This document shows, piece after piece, positions 32,882-44,424 of a stretch of 64,000 nt of DNA. The notes under the pieces were generated by a model that was not told the DNA's origin, made no database searches, and saw only the letters and a list, made by a program, of their open reading frames with translations. How positions within the stretch are numbered: the first letter of the stretch is position 1; each line of letters begins with the position of its first letter. This stretch comes from Neoceratodus forsteri (Eukaryota > Chordata > Ceratodontiformes > Ceratodontidae): NCBI GenBank assembly GCA_016271365.2, contig CM057456.1, forward strand, positions 608,473,501 to 608,537,500, given 5' to 3'. A program made the translations under genes and the position numbers.

Positions 32882-33315
32882 TGCCATCACTGGAGAGCCC
32901 AATTGCTGATCAAAGTAAGCTATTTATCGCACTGAAGTACCGCGGTGTTGTTTTGAATTACTGGAAGGTTATTGTGGAGGAAGTCGGAAATAGCAAAGCA
33001 GTTGAAAGAGATGGCTTTTTTCACTGTTTTTATGTATTTATGGGAGGTGGCCAGTGTATGGCATGTAGCCCTGGCAAGCAGCTCTTGTGTGTTTAACTAG
33101 TATGGAGAAACGTGTGCTGACCTTTTGAAAACCACACTGTGGACCACCTGTTACGTGATGCTGATCGAAGTGATGGTGTCCTTTTAGTTTTTTAATGTGC
33201 GGCTACTTTTTATTTAATTTGTTTCACTTAAACTAATCCTAGTTACAGGATTATGCAACATACTTGAGAAAGGAATGTGTGGATTTAAGGAAGTTCCTCA
33301 GGCACTCTGACCATG
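32882..33315. other. Unassigned sequence
   Basis: I see no motif, repeat family or convincing exon here. It is the right flank of the L1-type insertion and continues the sequence that ends at 22893. Confidence 0.4.
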
Positions 33316-33389
33316 TGAGCCTGTAGCTTAATGGTTAGAGCACTGGAACGGCATACCAGAGGTCTGAGGTTCAATTCCCAGTGGACCAC
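33316..33389 (+). mobile_element. tRNA-derived SINE head
   Basis: It has a box A-like TAGCTTAATGGTTAGAGC and a box B-like GGTTCAATTCC with tRNA spacing. The acceptor ends do not pair and the anticodon stem is imperfect, so a functional tRNA is unlikely. No clear SINE tail follows. Confidence 0.55.
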
Positions 33390-34919
33390 ACTTTTCCTTT
33401 CTCATTTCCATCCTTGACTTAAACTAAGACAAACTCGGGGGAGGAGGGGCTGTCTTGGCCAGCCACCAACTCACCTGCAAAGAGAGACAAAAAAAATGGT
33501 GGCAGATCGACTTTCAAAATTCTAACTGGCACCATGTCATTGAGGCACAGGTCAGGAAGCATAGGAAGACCAGGAGCAGGTATAAAATTCCCAAGTAGTG
33601 TTTTAGTTTTCCCAATAACCATAAAATAAAAAATAACATTTTTCAGTACAGCTACAGTATTTACAAAGACAGTACAAATACAGAAAACAAAGTCCTTCAT
33701 CTGAGGATATCTCTAATTTCAAGTTTGAGTCTTGCTCTCTCTATAGCATAAGTATCGCTGCTCTTTTTACAAGTCTTTGTCTGGGAACTCATTAAGACAT
33801 TCTATTTTCAGATAATGTTCTTGCCAGTTTCCTTCCTTGCAGATGCAACAAAACAGTACATGGTGTTTCAGAATTGACCTTCTGTTCACAGTTCTACAAA
33901 GAGTTTGCAAACCAGCATCTCAGGTTAACCCCTTGAGTGCCAAATAGTTTTTTGCAATCATTTCAACAATAAAACCATACACATTTTCAAACCAAGGGAT
34001 CCCACTTTCACATAAAGATTCACACATATTTTATAACTTCAGATACACAAGGGGAAGAAAAGAGAGAAACAGCAAGTGAAGGCAGAGAGATAACATGAGG
34101 AAGGAAATAGTAAGACCATCAGCGTGGCCAGTTCCTAGGTTTCACAGTAAAATTTGACTGCGCAGACAGACAGACAAGAGACAGAACAGAAGAGGATAAA
34201 ACAGATCCTTGCATTTAACTTTTTCTACATAACAAATGGGACAGGGTCTAATTCAATCCTGTCACACACCATGATTTAGTAATCAGGTCAGTTGGGACTG
34301 GCACTTTTTTTACCTGGGCTCTGTTGTCTAATAGATGCCCACCCTTGCCAGGGGTATCAGCCATCAGAGCCCAAGAAATGTCTTAGCCCATTTCCTAAAG
34401 GCATCAAGAATGGCAAAAAGTGGCAATGATGCGATGGGGATGGGAGGAAAGAATACAGTCTATATGTGAATGGTTTGTGATTCTGGTAATTTTTTAATGG
34501 AATGACTATGTAGAAATAGGTATCAATACCTGGAACTTCCTCTATCTCCTGATGTTTGCGGTCATGTCATTTGCACTTTCTGTCCCATTCATATGGCTCC
34601 ATGAGCCTGCATTGATAGATCAAGATATGGCCAACATTATAAATATTAGATTACTTTTAAGTCAGTAAACTCAGAAGGTCAAGAAATGTTTAAGAGAAGA
34701 TAAGATAAACTGTATATTTATGGGAAACAAACATAAATGCTACCACAGAGAAGTTGAAGAATAATCCTAATAGCATTCTTTCATCCCTATAGGAATGTTG
34801 CAATTTATTGGTTAAACTTAATGATTCTGCATTTCTGTTTTTAATTAAAGGCTATATATAGGACAGTGTATGAAGCACAGCTTAATCTGGTTCAAGGTCA
34901 GTTGGCATTCATCTGTATC
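33390..34919. other. Unassigned sequence
   Basis: About 1.5 kb without a recognisable family, repeat unit or coding motif. Open frames are short. Confidence 0.4.
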
Positions 34920-35006
34920 CGCCTCCCCCGGGTCGTGCCTGAAAATAGGCAGGATTTGTCTAGTGCACTTACCCGGTCAACAAAAGCTAAAATAAAAAAA
35001 TAAAAA
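34920..35006 (+). mobile_element. SINE tail fragment
   Basis: The segment GTGCCTGAAAATAGGCAGG...CTTACCCGGTCAACAAAAGC with an A-rich end resembles the SINE tail at 61.93-61.99 kb (CCCTGAAAACAGGCAC...TTACCGGTTACCAAAAG). No tRNA-like head is seen, so it is 5'-truncated. Confidence 0.55.
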
Positions 35007-35007
35007 C

Positions 35008-35129
35008 TATACACAACAAGGCTATTCTCCACCTAAGTGGTTACTATGTTGATTGATTACCTCAAGAGCAAAGCTCGAGAGATCACTCAGTTGGCATAGT
35101 AGCCACAAGAATAGCCTTGTTTGTGTATA
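35008..35129. repeat. Short fold-back element
   Basis: The ends TATACACAACAAGGCTATTC and, reverse-complemented, TATACACAAACAAGGCTATT match with one inserted base. Pairing weakly continues inward (GTGGTTACTATG / GTGGCTACTATG). The whole is 122 bp and can fold into one hairpin. TA at both edges would suit a Tc1/mariner-type MITE, but this is not proven. Confidence 0.6.
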
Positions 35130-35750
35130 GGGCGTAATACCCTGTTCTTTATATTGTATGGTTTAAACCATGTTCTTGTAAGAAAAAGAACGCATTACAA
35201 GACAGTTTCTACTGCAACTTGCATTTTAATGGCAGTTAGAAAAAACAAACAAATTGATTTAAGATCAGCACAAATAGATTGCAAATATAGCAAGAAAAAG
35301 CATGTTCATGGTGACTTTGTATCTTCGGTAATGCCGTCATACTCAAACCCGTTAATACGTAAAGCAAGGAGAAGGGAAAGAGAAATTTCATTAGAGTTTT
35401 GAATTGCTCACTTTTGTTCTTTTATAGTAGTAATGATCCCTCCCAGCAGCTGAGTCTTGCAATCGGTGGTGGGTGCAGGTGTAGCTTTCTTGACAATGAC
35501 AAGAGGATCCAGTCATCACCCCTGCCCCCCCCCACTACCTAATGGAAACAAAAAAAAATGGATGTCCGTGCTCAGCTGCCCCATGACCCATGACAAGTAT
35601 GACAGTCAGGTGAAACAGCTTAGATGTTTGTGTGTGCTTTGAGAAATGTATTTAAAAAAAAAACATCAGTTGTTTGTTGTGTGACACAGACTGCCACGAG
35701 ATGTGTAATTCAGCTGCCTGCTTCTTTTGCAGCTCGCGATCATGGCTGTG

Positions 35751-35804
35751 TGACGTCAATAGTGCAGCAGAATAAAAAGTAATTCTGCTGCACTATGGAC
35801 ATCA
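35751..35804. repeat. Hairpin around GTGCAGCAGAAT
   Basis: The arms 35751-35773 and 35782-35804 pair over 23 bases with two or three mismatches, including 15 consecutive perfect pairs, around an 8-base loop. The GCAGCAGAA motif recalls the subterminal repeats of the hAT-like elements at 0.3 and 47 kb. Confidence 0.5.
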
Positions 35805-36180
35805 CTACTACAGCAGAACATTTTAGCCCTCACTTAAATTTGTACATAACAACATCTAGCCATACACTATGATGTTATTCATTTTTTAGAAAACTTGGTT
35901 GCTGTAGGATGCAGACTTTAATTTTGATGGTTAAGTACATTATTGTATACCTGCTTTTAAAAATCTGGTTAGTTTGAGAGACCTACAAGATGTACTGTAT
36001 TCCACTTTTGTCTCTCCAAAACTGAAATGCAAAATGCCAGTGGATTGTAAATCTGCCCTTTCTGTCTGCATGTTCAGCTTCTCTTTAATAGGCTTACTGC
36101 ATGTTCATTTTGAATCAAACATAATAACTTTATATTCTTCAATATTTAAATTCTATTCCCCTTAGAAGTTCACTATCCTA

Positions 36181-36344
36181 CAGTGGTAGCCACAGACATT
36201 GCCAGCTATTTCCAGATATTTCACAAAATTTCTGAAGAGTTTGTCTCTGCTGCCCCTACTGTTTAAATGCAGAAAGCATCAGATATTTCTGGAAATATCA
36301 CAGAAATTTCGGGAAATATCTGGCAGTGTCTGTGGCTACCCCTG
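36181..36344. mobile_element. Fold-back element with hAT-like ends
   Basis: The left end CAGTGGTAGCCACAGACATT and the reverse-complemented right end CAGGGGTAGCCACAGACACT are near-identical, and similarity runs deep into the 164-bp element. CAGGGGT-type ends are common in hAT MITEs. I see no matching 8-bp flanking repeat, so the assignment is tentative. Confidence 0.5.
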
Positions 36345-37648
36345 GTGTTGAGCAGCAAAAGGCTTAGACCTGGACTCTATGGATGAAACTTACACTTACT
36401 TAACATTTCGCCTTTGGATCTGTGCTTTCAGAGCATAGAAGCCACATAATAATAGTATTTTTGCCTTTGAGGTTGTGGTGATTTGATTGGCCATTGGTAA
36501 CTAGTGTCTGGTCAGTGTTTTGTAGCTTTTAGCTTTATTCTTTGGTAATCCTCCTTACTGTGATAACAAATTATATTTTGTATGGGGAATCGCACTGCAT
36601 GCTGTGGTGTGTGTAGATGAAAGGAGTTGGTCTGCATAAGGTTCCCATGCTAAGAAGGAAAAAATAGGTATGAATGCCTGCCAGATCAAAGGAGCGAACT
36701 TGAGAGTCTGCTGAAGTGGAAAGACATATGGAAAACCCTGCTGTAGTGGGGAAAGTTGGAATGCACCATATGTGCTGAAATGCTCAAACACTCTACCTAA
36801 AGGTATGACAATATTGCCTGGGGGGGGGGGGGTGTAAATAAAAGGTTTTAAGAGTAAGTGCCCGGAGTTACTACACTCAATTGAGTGATTTCTTTTTGCT
36901 TTCCTTTCAGGTTTGGAAATTCTAATTGACACTCTGGAAAGAAACTTTTGCAATACCAGAACAGATTAGAAAGCCGAAAAATGGAATGAGGTTACCGGTC
37001 ACAGGTGATTTGTGGAGAATGCAAATGGACCCTCTCACAGAAGTTAGGAGTTTGGAGCTAAGTCTGTTTTTTTTACTAGCTTCACAAGAATGCTGCCTTA
37101 TGAAATAATTGAAGCCAGCTGTGGGGTAAAAATTCCTGGAAAGATCATTTTAAACTTTCTTCATCTGGATGGTAATTAGTAATGATTAGTGGACTCCTGG
37201 ATATGGAGCAAATAGCTATATTTCTTTCGGATACTTGTGGTTATAAGTACTGGTCCAACTGAGTAAACTGTGAACGTTCCTGATTTTGTTATATATGAAT
37301 TCTGGACCGAACCCAATCCAAGCCTAACGTGCTTGAGGAAGGCATGATTCCTGATATAGCAGGTGCTTAACTTATATGGATGCTGTTTTTAGTTGGTACG
37401 TGCTATTCTCTCCAACAAGTGCTGTGTTTTTTATCATTTTTCCATATGTGGCACCCTTTTCTAGCAGATGCTGGATAATGTACCAATTGTACCTGTTTTG
37501 TAGAGACCTGTGGTGCTTAAGAGAATTTTGGAGGCTTAGCAGCATCTGTGAGATTAGGATCACTGGTGACTTTAATCGATTTCATGAACCTTTTTAATAA
37601 GAGGAATGAGTCAGGTCCAGCAGTTTATTTTATTTACACTGATTCGGT

Positions 37649-37738
37649 CACAATGCTGCTATTTTGTAAGCTGCTGATATTTAAACACAGGTTCACAATG
37701 GTGCTATTTTGCAAGCTGTGGATTTTTAAATGCAGGTT
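37649..37738 (+). repeat. Two-copy 45-bp tandem duplication
   Basis: The units 37649-37693 and 37694-37738 both begin CACAATG and end CAGGTT, with a handful of differences. Local duplication, no coding sense. Confidence 0.75.
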
Positions 37739-38309
37739 ACTACTTTATCTAAAAATTCCTTTAAGAATACACATGGAGCTTTTAGCCCTGTCTTAATTTG
37801 TAGACTCCCTATTCATGGAGCCTTGAACACCTGAGTTTAAAACTGATGGACTCTTAAGTTTACTGGAGCCATACCCTGCTTACTAGGAATTCATTGTCAG
37901 TATGTATACTAACTGACATATGGCTTGTTATCCGAATCATTATCCGAATGGACTGACATTTTTTGTATTCCAACCTAATAGTTTTATAGTGTATTTTTAT
38001 CTTTATGTTTGAAATGTGTCCTAAACTCTGAATTGGGAATCTTTTAAAGGAAAAGTATTGGAACTAAATTAGTGCAATACTGAAACAATTTTAAATGGAT
38101 TTGATGAACTACTATTGGCCCAAACTTCGTCTGCAGGCTGACATTAACTATACTAGTACTTCTAAAGTGAATTTGAATATTCATATGTTTGAGTAACGTA
38201 TTGTATAAGAACTTTGTAGCCTACACATAATTTTTTACTTTTTTTTTTTAAATGTTGTAATGGTTTGTAACCAATCAACAATAAACTGGGATGTTGGTAT
38301 CCAACCGGA

Positions 38310-38870
38310 CTGGTATCTGGTTACACTGGATGTCCAGTCATTGTGCACCAACATACCCCATGACGAAGGTTTAGAGGCACTCAGGGAGGAATTTTATGAA
38401 GATACTGACTAGTCCTCAGTATTGGTAGAATTCCTGGTGAATCTCACAGAGAGGTTTTTGAAATGTAGTTGCTTTCTGTTTCTTGACAAAATGTATTTAC
38501 AGATCAAAGGGACAGCAATGGGGGCTACATTAGCACCCAACTAAGCCAACATCTGTTTGTCATATTGGGAAAACAAACATGTTTGGCAGAGAGAAAAATG
38601 CTTTCTTTCACTTTATAGAGCTTCACAAGCATTTTGTGAATGATCTGTTTATCCTGTGGAAAGGCAGCAGGAAGGATATGCCAAATTGTGTTAAGTATTT
38701 GGAGAATACCAGTGTTAACCTAAGATTTATTGTAAACTGAGTCCTTAACATGATACATTTTTTGGATCTTGTGATTAAAAAATATCTGATGGTGACCTTG
38801 CTACAGATAGGTGTTCTCATGGTTTTACTATAGCATGGCGACAGCATCCACACCAACATCCCCAACAGCG
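38310..38870 (+). pseudogene. Penelope-like reverse transcriptase fragment
   Basis: The plus strand reads LVTLDVQSLCTNIPHDEGLE (motif A region; SLYTNIPH is usual), KMYLQIKGTAMGATLAPN (motif B), FVNDLFILWKGS (where YIDDVFFIW is usual, so the catalytic Asp pair is degraded) and IHFLDLVIKKYL. These are hallmarks of Penelope-like element polymerases. Several stops occur and no GIY-YIG endonuclease is seen. Confidence 0.8.
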
Positions 38871-39559
38871 ACGTACACAATGCCAAGTGTCAGCACTGTA
38901 CTGTCGGGGATGTCAGTGTGTTTTCTTTGGGGGGCTGCATCCCCCCAACCCCCCATGTGGAGGGCTCTGCCCCCCCACATCCCCCGGTCTCTAGATATAC
39001 AACTCTGAGTCAGAGTTGTCTCGGAGAGAGGGTGAAACACCGGGAGATGCAGTGCCAGTGAGTACCATCACAGTGACCCGATGCTTTCAGTCGAATTCTG
39101 TCACTGTGATGGTCTTCACTGTGACGGTGTTGATGTGCGGTCAGTACGCCATTCTCAGCTGTGACAGAGAGGGATGGGCATGTGCCCTTGAGCAAGGAGA
39201 GATGTACTGTGTGAGCGGCAGCTCTGGAGGGATTCAGACCTAGAGACACCCTGAGAGAGTTGTCTATGCTAGTGGTAGAAGCTACTGAGTACCCTTGCAG
39301 GCATGTGAAGAGTTCTAGAAAACTGGCAACACTGTTAGGCTGAGTCTGGGATAGACTTGTCCGCCACAAACTGGAGGCAGGTGGTGGGATGTGAAACAGA
39401 TTTGTCAGTATAAAGGATATCTGTCCGGTCACAGAGCAGGATATACAAAAGGGGACTGTATATTGTACTGGTTTTATTTTGTTAAGCAAGAATAAATATA
39501 TGGAAGTCATTATGCTGGGCCACGTGAGAGATGCACACTGCTAAACTTGCAGGAGCCAT
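38871..39559. other. GC-rich unassigned segment between Penelope and gypsy remnants
   Basis: It contains runs such as GGGGGGCTGCATCCCCCC (imperfect inverted repeats) and TCACAGTGACC/TCACTGTGATG motifs. It may hold the Penelope 3' end or a decayed LTR of the gypsy element, but I cannot place boundaries. Confidence 0.35.
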
Positions 39560-40039
39560 GCCAAAGAAGAAAACTCAGCTATGAGGATGGCCAAACACAG
39601 GTGGAACTGATTAGACATTCTCTGAACGAATGACCAGGGATGTGCTGTAAAAGGGGTCACTGCTAGCCAAAGTTATGAGAGGGAGGCTAGGGGGAATGCA
39701 GACGAGTCAGAGGCCTTGACTAGGGCAGCTGCACAAGCAGAACCAGTACAAATGTTGAGATGGAGCTTGCCCTGGTTAAGGCGAAGGCAGAAACTGAGAT
39801 GCAAAAGGCAGAGTTGGAGCTCCAGAAGATGAAGCTGGAAGCAGAGGAATGAGAGAAGGAGGAGAAGTCAAAGGCTGAGAAGTCCTAGAAAGGATGCCAG
39901 CACAAGATCCACATGAAAGATTGTGAGCATGCAAGAGAGATGGAGAGGTTACAACAGAGAACATCACCCTAGACTGTGAGTAATGGCATGAGGGGATCGA
40001 CCTAGGAAGCCAAAATAAATTCTAAAATGTGTCCTAGAT

Positions 40040-40700
40040 ATCAGGAAGGGGATGATCTTGCTCTTTCGAGACAATTTGTGGCAATTTAAACTGGGCAGGA
40101 CTACCTGGGTGACTCATCTATTGCCACTGCTTACAGGCAAGGCATTAAAAGCTTTTGCCACGATGGACAATGAGGGCTGCATAGATTATGATAAAGTGAA
40201 AAATGCCATGCTAAAGCATTTTGAATTAATCCCTGAAGCCTATAGATAAACATTTAAAGGGTTAAGAAAGGCAGCAGGGGAACAGCTATGCTAAAATGTA
40301 TGTGCAGCTAAGTAATAAGAATGCTGGGTAGAGGGTGCTAAATCTTGCTCTGCACAGGAAAGAAAATATTTATTTCTTATGGAACAGTTTCTAAAAAAGT
40401 GTACCTGAAGATCTGAGAATATGGTTGTTGGATAGAACTCCGAGCTCCACAAGGGAGGCAGCCGAGAGACCTGAGCAATTCATATCCAGCTGACCATCCT
40501 CTCATCACAAAGGCAATGGGGAGAGACATTGGGTGGTTTTAGGGGAACCCCAGGGCAGCCTACAGGAAGCCAGTCTGTGCCTAAACAAAAAAGAAGAGCC
40601 GCCTAGTCTCAAAAGCATGGAAATGGGCAAACGCAAGTGCAATATCTGCTAGAAACTGGGGCATTTGTCATATGATTGTCCAGAAAATGTGAAAAAGGGC
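40040..40700 (+). pseudogene. Gypsy gag fragment with zinc knuckle
   Basis: The part WVTHLLPLLTGKALKAFATM...NAMLKHFELIPEAYR resembles the capsid-like domain of gypsy Gag and SCAN-related proteins. Further on, a CCHC zinc knuckle reads CNIC-stop-KLGHLSYDC (40638-40679), with a stop codon inside the knuckle. Other stops lie between. The upstream 39780-39990 segment is Glu/Lys/Met-rich, consistent with a coiled-coil Gag N-terminus. Confidence 0.7.
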
Positions 40701-40789
40701 TTAGTGCAGCAGGAGGGTGTAGCTAAGGAAGCTCACAACAAACAGTGGCCTGCACACTGAGGGTAGTGCGCTCTATCGCCACCACTGAA

Positions 40790-41181
40790 CCTATGCACCC
40801 AGTAGTGGTGACTGCATTGGTAACCCAGCAACTGAGGGACACTGGGGCCTCCATTTCTATGGTCAGACTTTGATTCAGGAAGAACAGACCCTGACTGGCC
40901 AGTTTTCTAGGATTAGAGGAGTGATGGGTCCTGTGGTATCAATGCCAATGGCCCAGATCTTCCTAAGCTGGGAAGGCAGCCAGGGCATATGGGAGGCGGG
41001 TGTTGTACCAGACCTGCCTATGGATGTAATCATGAGTAATGACTTCAATAGTAGGGCCAATACTGTCTGTGTCACTACACATAACAAAGTGAGGAAACTG
41101 GCTCCTGAAGACATGGAGGGGGCAATGCCAGAGGAAGCAACCCCTACCTCAGTAGCAAGAGAAGTTGTAGCTGAAGAATAA
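40790..41181 (+). pseudogene. Gypsy protease remnant
   Basis: The active-site motif DTGAS is encoded at 40848-40862 (RDTGASISMV). After a frame change, IRGVMGPVVSMPMAQIFLSW and GVVPDLPMDVIMSNDF follow, which fits the C-terminal half of a retropepsin (V...LP.DVILGND). It is a relic because of the frame change and a stop. Confidence 0.7.
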
Positions 41182-41469
41182 GCTGAGAGCAGTAGTTCTG
41201 AGCCACAGCTGCAGACTGAGGAGAGCCCAGCCATGGGTAGCTATCCCACAGCACAGTGTATTTTGGGTTCGGTCAGGCATGCAGAGCTAGGGAGAGCTCA
41301 GCAAGTTGCCACCCCTGCAAATATTAAGGAACTTAGCCACCAGTGTGGAAGGTGTCTCTCTGAGTTCTGGGAAAAGGGAGGTGTAGTGGGAGAATGAACT
41401 TCTGTATCATGAGTTGTTCCTAATGGAGGACCAGAGGAAGAGGTACTCTGGCAGATAACTGTTCCTAGG

Positions 41470-42540
41470 GAGTATAGAAATCATCTTCTAGCCTTAACCC
41501 ATGACATATCCTTTTCTGAACACCTAGGGGTGAGGCGTACAAAAAGGTGGCTGGCTAACAGTTTTTACTGGTCCAGTACTTTTAAAGATATGGCTAACCA
41601 CTGCCAGATTTGTCTGCAGTGCCAGAAAGTGAGAAAGGTCAGGAACAAGCTTAAGGTGGCTTTGAGTCCCCTGTCTGTTATCAAACAGCCATTTTGGTGT
41701 GTTGCCATGGACATTTGGGGACACTTAGCAGCCCAAGTTCCACCAGAAAGTGTTACATTTTGGTGGTCATAGATTATACCAGAATGTACCAGAGGCAGTG
41801 CCCTTGTCCTCCATCAAGGCTGAGAAGGTGGCTAAAGAACTGCTGGTGATATTTATCAGAGTGAGTTTCTCCCAGGAGATTCTGTTGGATCGGGGTACCA
41901 ATTTCATGTCTAATCTGATGGTTAGTCTTTGGAAGAAGTGTAGGGTAAGGCAGATCAGGGCCTCACTATACCACTCCAGACTAACAGTCTGGTCAAGCGA
42001 TTCAAATTGTCTCTTAAGACCATGTTAAGACATTCGCTGATGAGCATGCAAGAGAGTGGGACAAGTATCTACTGCATCTCTTATTCATATATAGGAAAGT
42101 CCCCCAGGAGTCCGTAGGGCTCTCACCCTTCAAGCTCAGGTTTGGCCATGGGGTAAAGGGCCCACTTGATCTGGTAAGGGATGAATGGGAGGGTGAGCTT
42201 GCTTCCCAAGAAGAATCTGTTGTGGAGGATGTTCTGAATTTCAGTTCATGGCTCAATGGGCTCATGGGGCCGGAGCACCTAACCACTGGACAATTGAGGC
42301 AGAAAGCAAGGTACGACTATAGAACCAGAGCCTAGGAATACAAAGTCAGGCAATGGGTGATTGCATTTATCCCTGTCCAGCAGAACATATTACAGGTGGC
42401 TTAGGAGGGGCCTTACTCAGTGGTCTGGATCATGAATGATGCTAATTATGTGGTGGAGCTATCAGACAGGAGGGGCAAACAGCAACTTTATACCATAAAC
42501 ATGATGAAACTCTGCCATGACAGGGATGAGATTATCCTGG
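41470..42540 (+). pseudogene. Gypsy integrase remnant
   Basis: The zinc-binding HHCC region is visible at about 41499-41628 (HLGVRRTKRWLANSFYWSS, then CQICLQCQK). The catalytic core shows VAMDIWGHL (first Asp) and LLDRGTNFMSNL (second Asp). The third acidic residue, expected in NxLVERF, reads Lys in SLVKRFKLSL. Then PQESVGLSPFKLRFGHG and a C-terminal strand VELSDRRGKQQLYTINMMKL lead to the polymerase. Multiple frame changes exist. Confidence 0.78.
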
Positions 42541-42544
42541 CTAT

Positions 42545-43627
42545 GTGCAGCTATCTCAAGAAAGGGACAAAGCAGACCCACTGATGGATCTCCTGGTTGA
42601 GGTTAAGGGAGAATTGTCAGTGGATGCTGTCACTGTCTCAGTGCAGTTTACACCAGCCCAAGCTGCTGAAATGCATGGGATGCTGTGTATATTTGGTGAA
42701 ATGTTTACAGGGAAACTGGGGTATACCATACTGGCAGAGCACCATGTGGATACAGGGTCCCAAGCCTTACTGAGACAGCCACCCTACAGAGCCCCTGAAG
42801 GTGAAAGACATGCTATAGAAGGGGAGATTAAGGAGATGCTGGCTCTCCAGGGGATCCAGGAGTCCAATAGTCCCTGGGCCTATCCAGCGGTACTGATCCC
42901 CAAAAAGGATGGAACTATGAGGTTCTATGTTGACTACTGTAAGCTCAATAGCTGCACAGAGTTGGGTGCATGCCCCATGCATACCATGGATGAGACCCTA
43001 GAGAGGTTGGGGGGCCTTTACCTGTCCACCATAGACCTGACCAGGGGCTACTGGCAGGTACCCCTGAAGCCAGAGAAAGGTGGCCTTCGTCACCCTGTTT
43101 GGATTATTTGATTTCAGGGTAATGCTGTTTGGGATGAAGAATTCGCCAGCCACCTTTCAACGGCTCCTGGACCGCATTCTGAATGGGGCAGGAGACTTTG
43201 TTCTGGTGTACATAGATGACATCACCATCTGCAGGCAGACTTGGTAGGATCATGTCAGGCATGTGACTGAGGTGTTCAGCCGACTGCAGGCTGGTCGGCT
43301 GACAGTCAAGGCAAAGAAATGCCAAATAGGAATGGCAGAAGTGTCGCACCTTGGGCACAGGGTGGGTACATCTGGCCTGAGCCAGTGAAAATTGAGGCTA
43401 TCCAGGGATAGGCTATGCCCACGATCAAGAGGAATGTATGGGCCTTCCAAGGGATGATGGGGTACTGCCATAAGTTTGGGATGAATTTCAGCAGCATGGC
43501 CAAACCCCTGTCAAATCTCACCAGGAAGAGAATGCTAGAAAAAGTTCAGTGGACGGAAACTTAGGATACTGCATTCCACCAGCTGAAAGATGCATTGTGT
43601 TGGGCACCTGTGTTCGCCAACCCAGTT
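42545..43627 (+). pseudogene. Gypsy reverse transcriptase
   Basis: A 188-codon frame carries HHVDTGSQALLRQPPYRAPE, ESNSPWAYPAVLIPKKDGTM, FYVDYCKLNSCTELG and LSTIDLTRGYWQVPL (motif A, Asp kept). After a frame change come FRVMLFGMKNSPATFQRLLD and VYIDDITIC (motif C at 43209-43220, YIDD intact), then LGHRVG and the connection towards VQWTET. It stops at about 43627 before RNase H. It appears 3'-truncated. Confidence 0.85.
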
Positions 43628-44424
43628 ACTAAGTTACCATCAGCTTCTCACAACTAGTGAGAGCTGCTGTTAAAGACATTCCCTTGTGTTTCAAATTCTC
43701 ATTTTTCTAATTCTCCTGAAAAAAGTTTTCATGGCTGTTTACTGGCACAAATACATTCTTAAATATAGGGAACCATTCTTAGAATGTGATTTCCAGTGCA
43801 GCCTGTGTCACATTCTATTTGGAGTATCTTTTTCCATTAGCGGGATTGGGCACCCGACTGCTTGACCTTGGGGGTGGGCGTTGTTGTGCTTTCTGGCGGT
43901 GGAGTTGGTTGCCAGACTGCCAGACTTTTTCAGCTTCCTCTATCCTGCTGGATTGTCTAACGCATCTACCTTAAGGCAGAAGGAGCATGTATGTTTTTAC
44001 TGAGACTTGTACCCTTTGCACTTGCATCTCTCTTCACTCTTTTTGACCACCCATTAAACCATTCCCTCTACCCCCACTCCCCATTGCCTGGCCCTGTCTG
44101 TTACCCCCCCCCATCCACCACCCCCTGTACTTCCTCACCCCTTCTGAACTTATCCCCTTATGTTGTACTGTAATGTTGACATCTACTGTACCACTTGTAC
44201 GTCCTCACACCTTCTGAACTTATCCTCACATGTTGTACTGCAGTGTAGCATCTACCGCAATTTGCCTGTATATGTACTTATATTATTCTTGTACTGGTTG
44301 TTGTGCATATATTGTCTTCAGCCTGCGAAATGACTTGTACTCACCTTGTATATATCCTAAGCTACCGTTTTTTAGATTTCTTTTCTGATATACACTGTGA
44401 ATTTTCTAAATACTGTGTGTGGCA
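43628..44424. other. Unassigned sequence with a small tandem duplication
   Basis: No family motif. Two copies of a roughly 70-base unit lie at 44126-44194 and 44195-44262, each with TGTAC(T/G)TCCTCAC and CTTCTGAACTTATCC. Confidence 0.5.

Larger units (their letters stand above)
35130..38300. other. Mostly unassigned AT-rich sequence
   Basis: Apart from the hairpins and the small tandem duplication listed separately, I recognise nothing in this stretch. A G-run lies near 36820. Confidence 0.4.
39560..43627 (+). mobile_element. Ty3/gypsy remnant with integrase before reverse transcriptase (Gmr1-like)
   Basis: The order on the plus strand is gag-like domain and zinc knuckle (40050-40680), protease (about 40790-41060), integrase (about 41470-42400), linker, reverse transcriptase (42545-43620). 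The integrase end runs without a break into the reverse transcriptase polypeptide, so the order looks native rather than rearranged. It is the order described for Gmr1-like gypsy elements. RNase H and the 3' LTR are missing and no LTR is identified. Confidence 0.75.

Noticed and set aside
22740..32920. A host exon split by the L1-type element
   Set aside because: A short open stretch and a GTAAGC follow the insertion site, but no protein family or second splice site supports it.
33316..33389. Functional tRNA gene
   Set aside because: The acceptor stem does not pair and the anticodon stem has mismatches; it fits a SINE head better.
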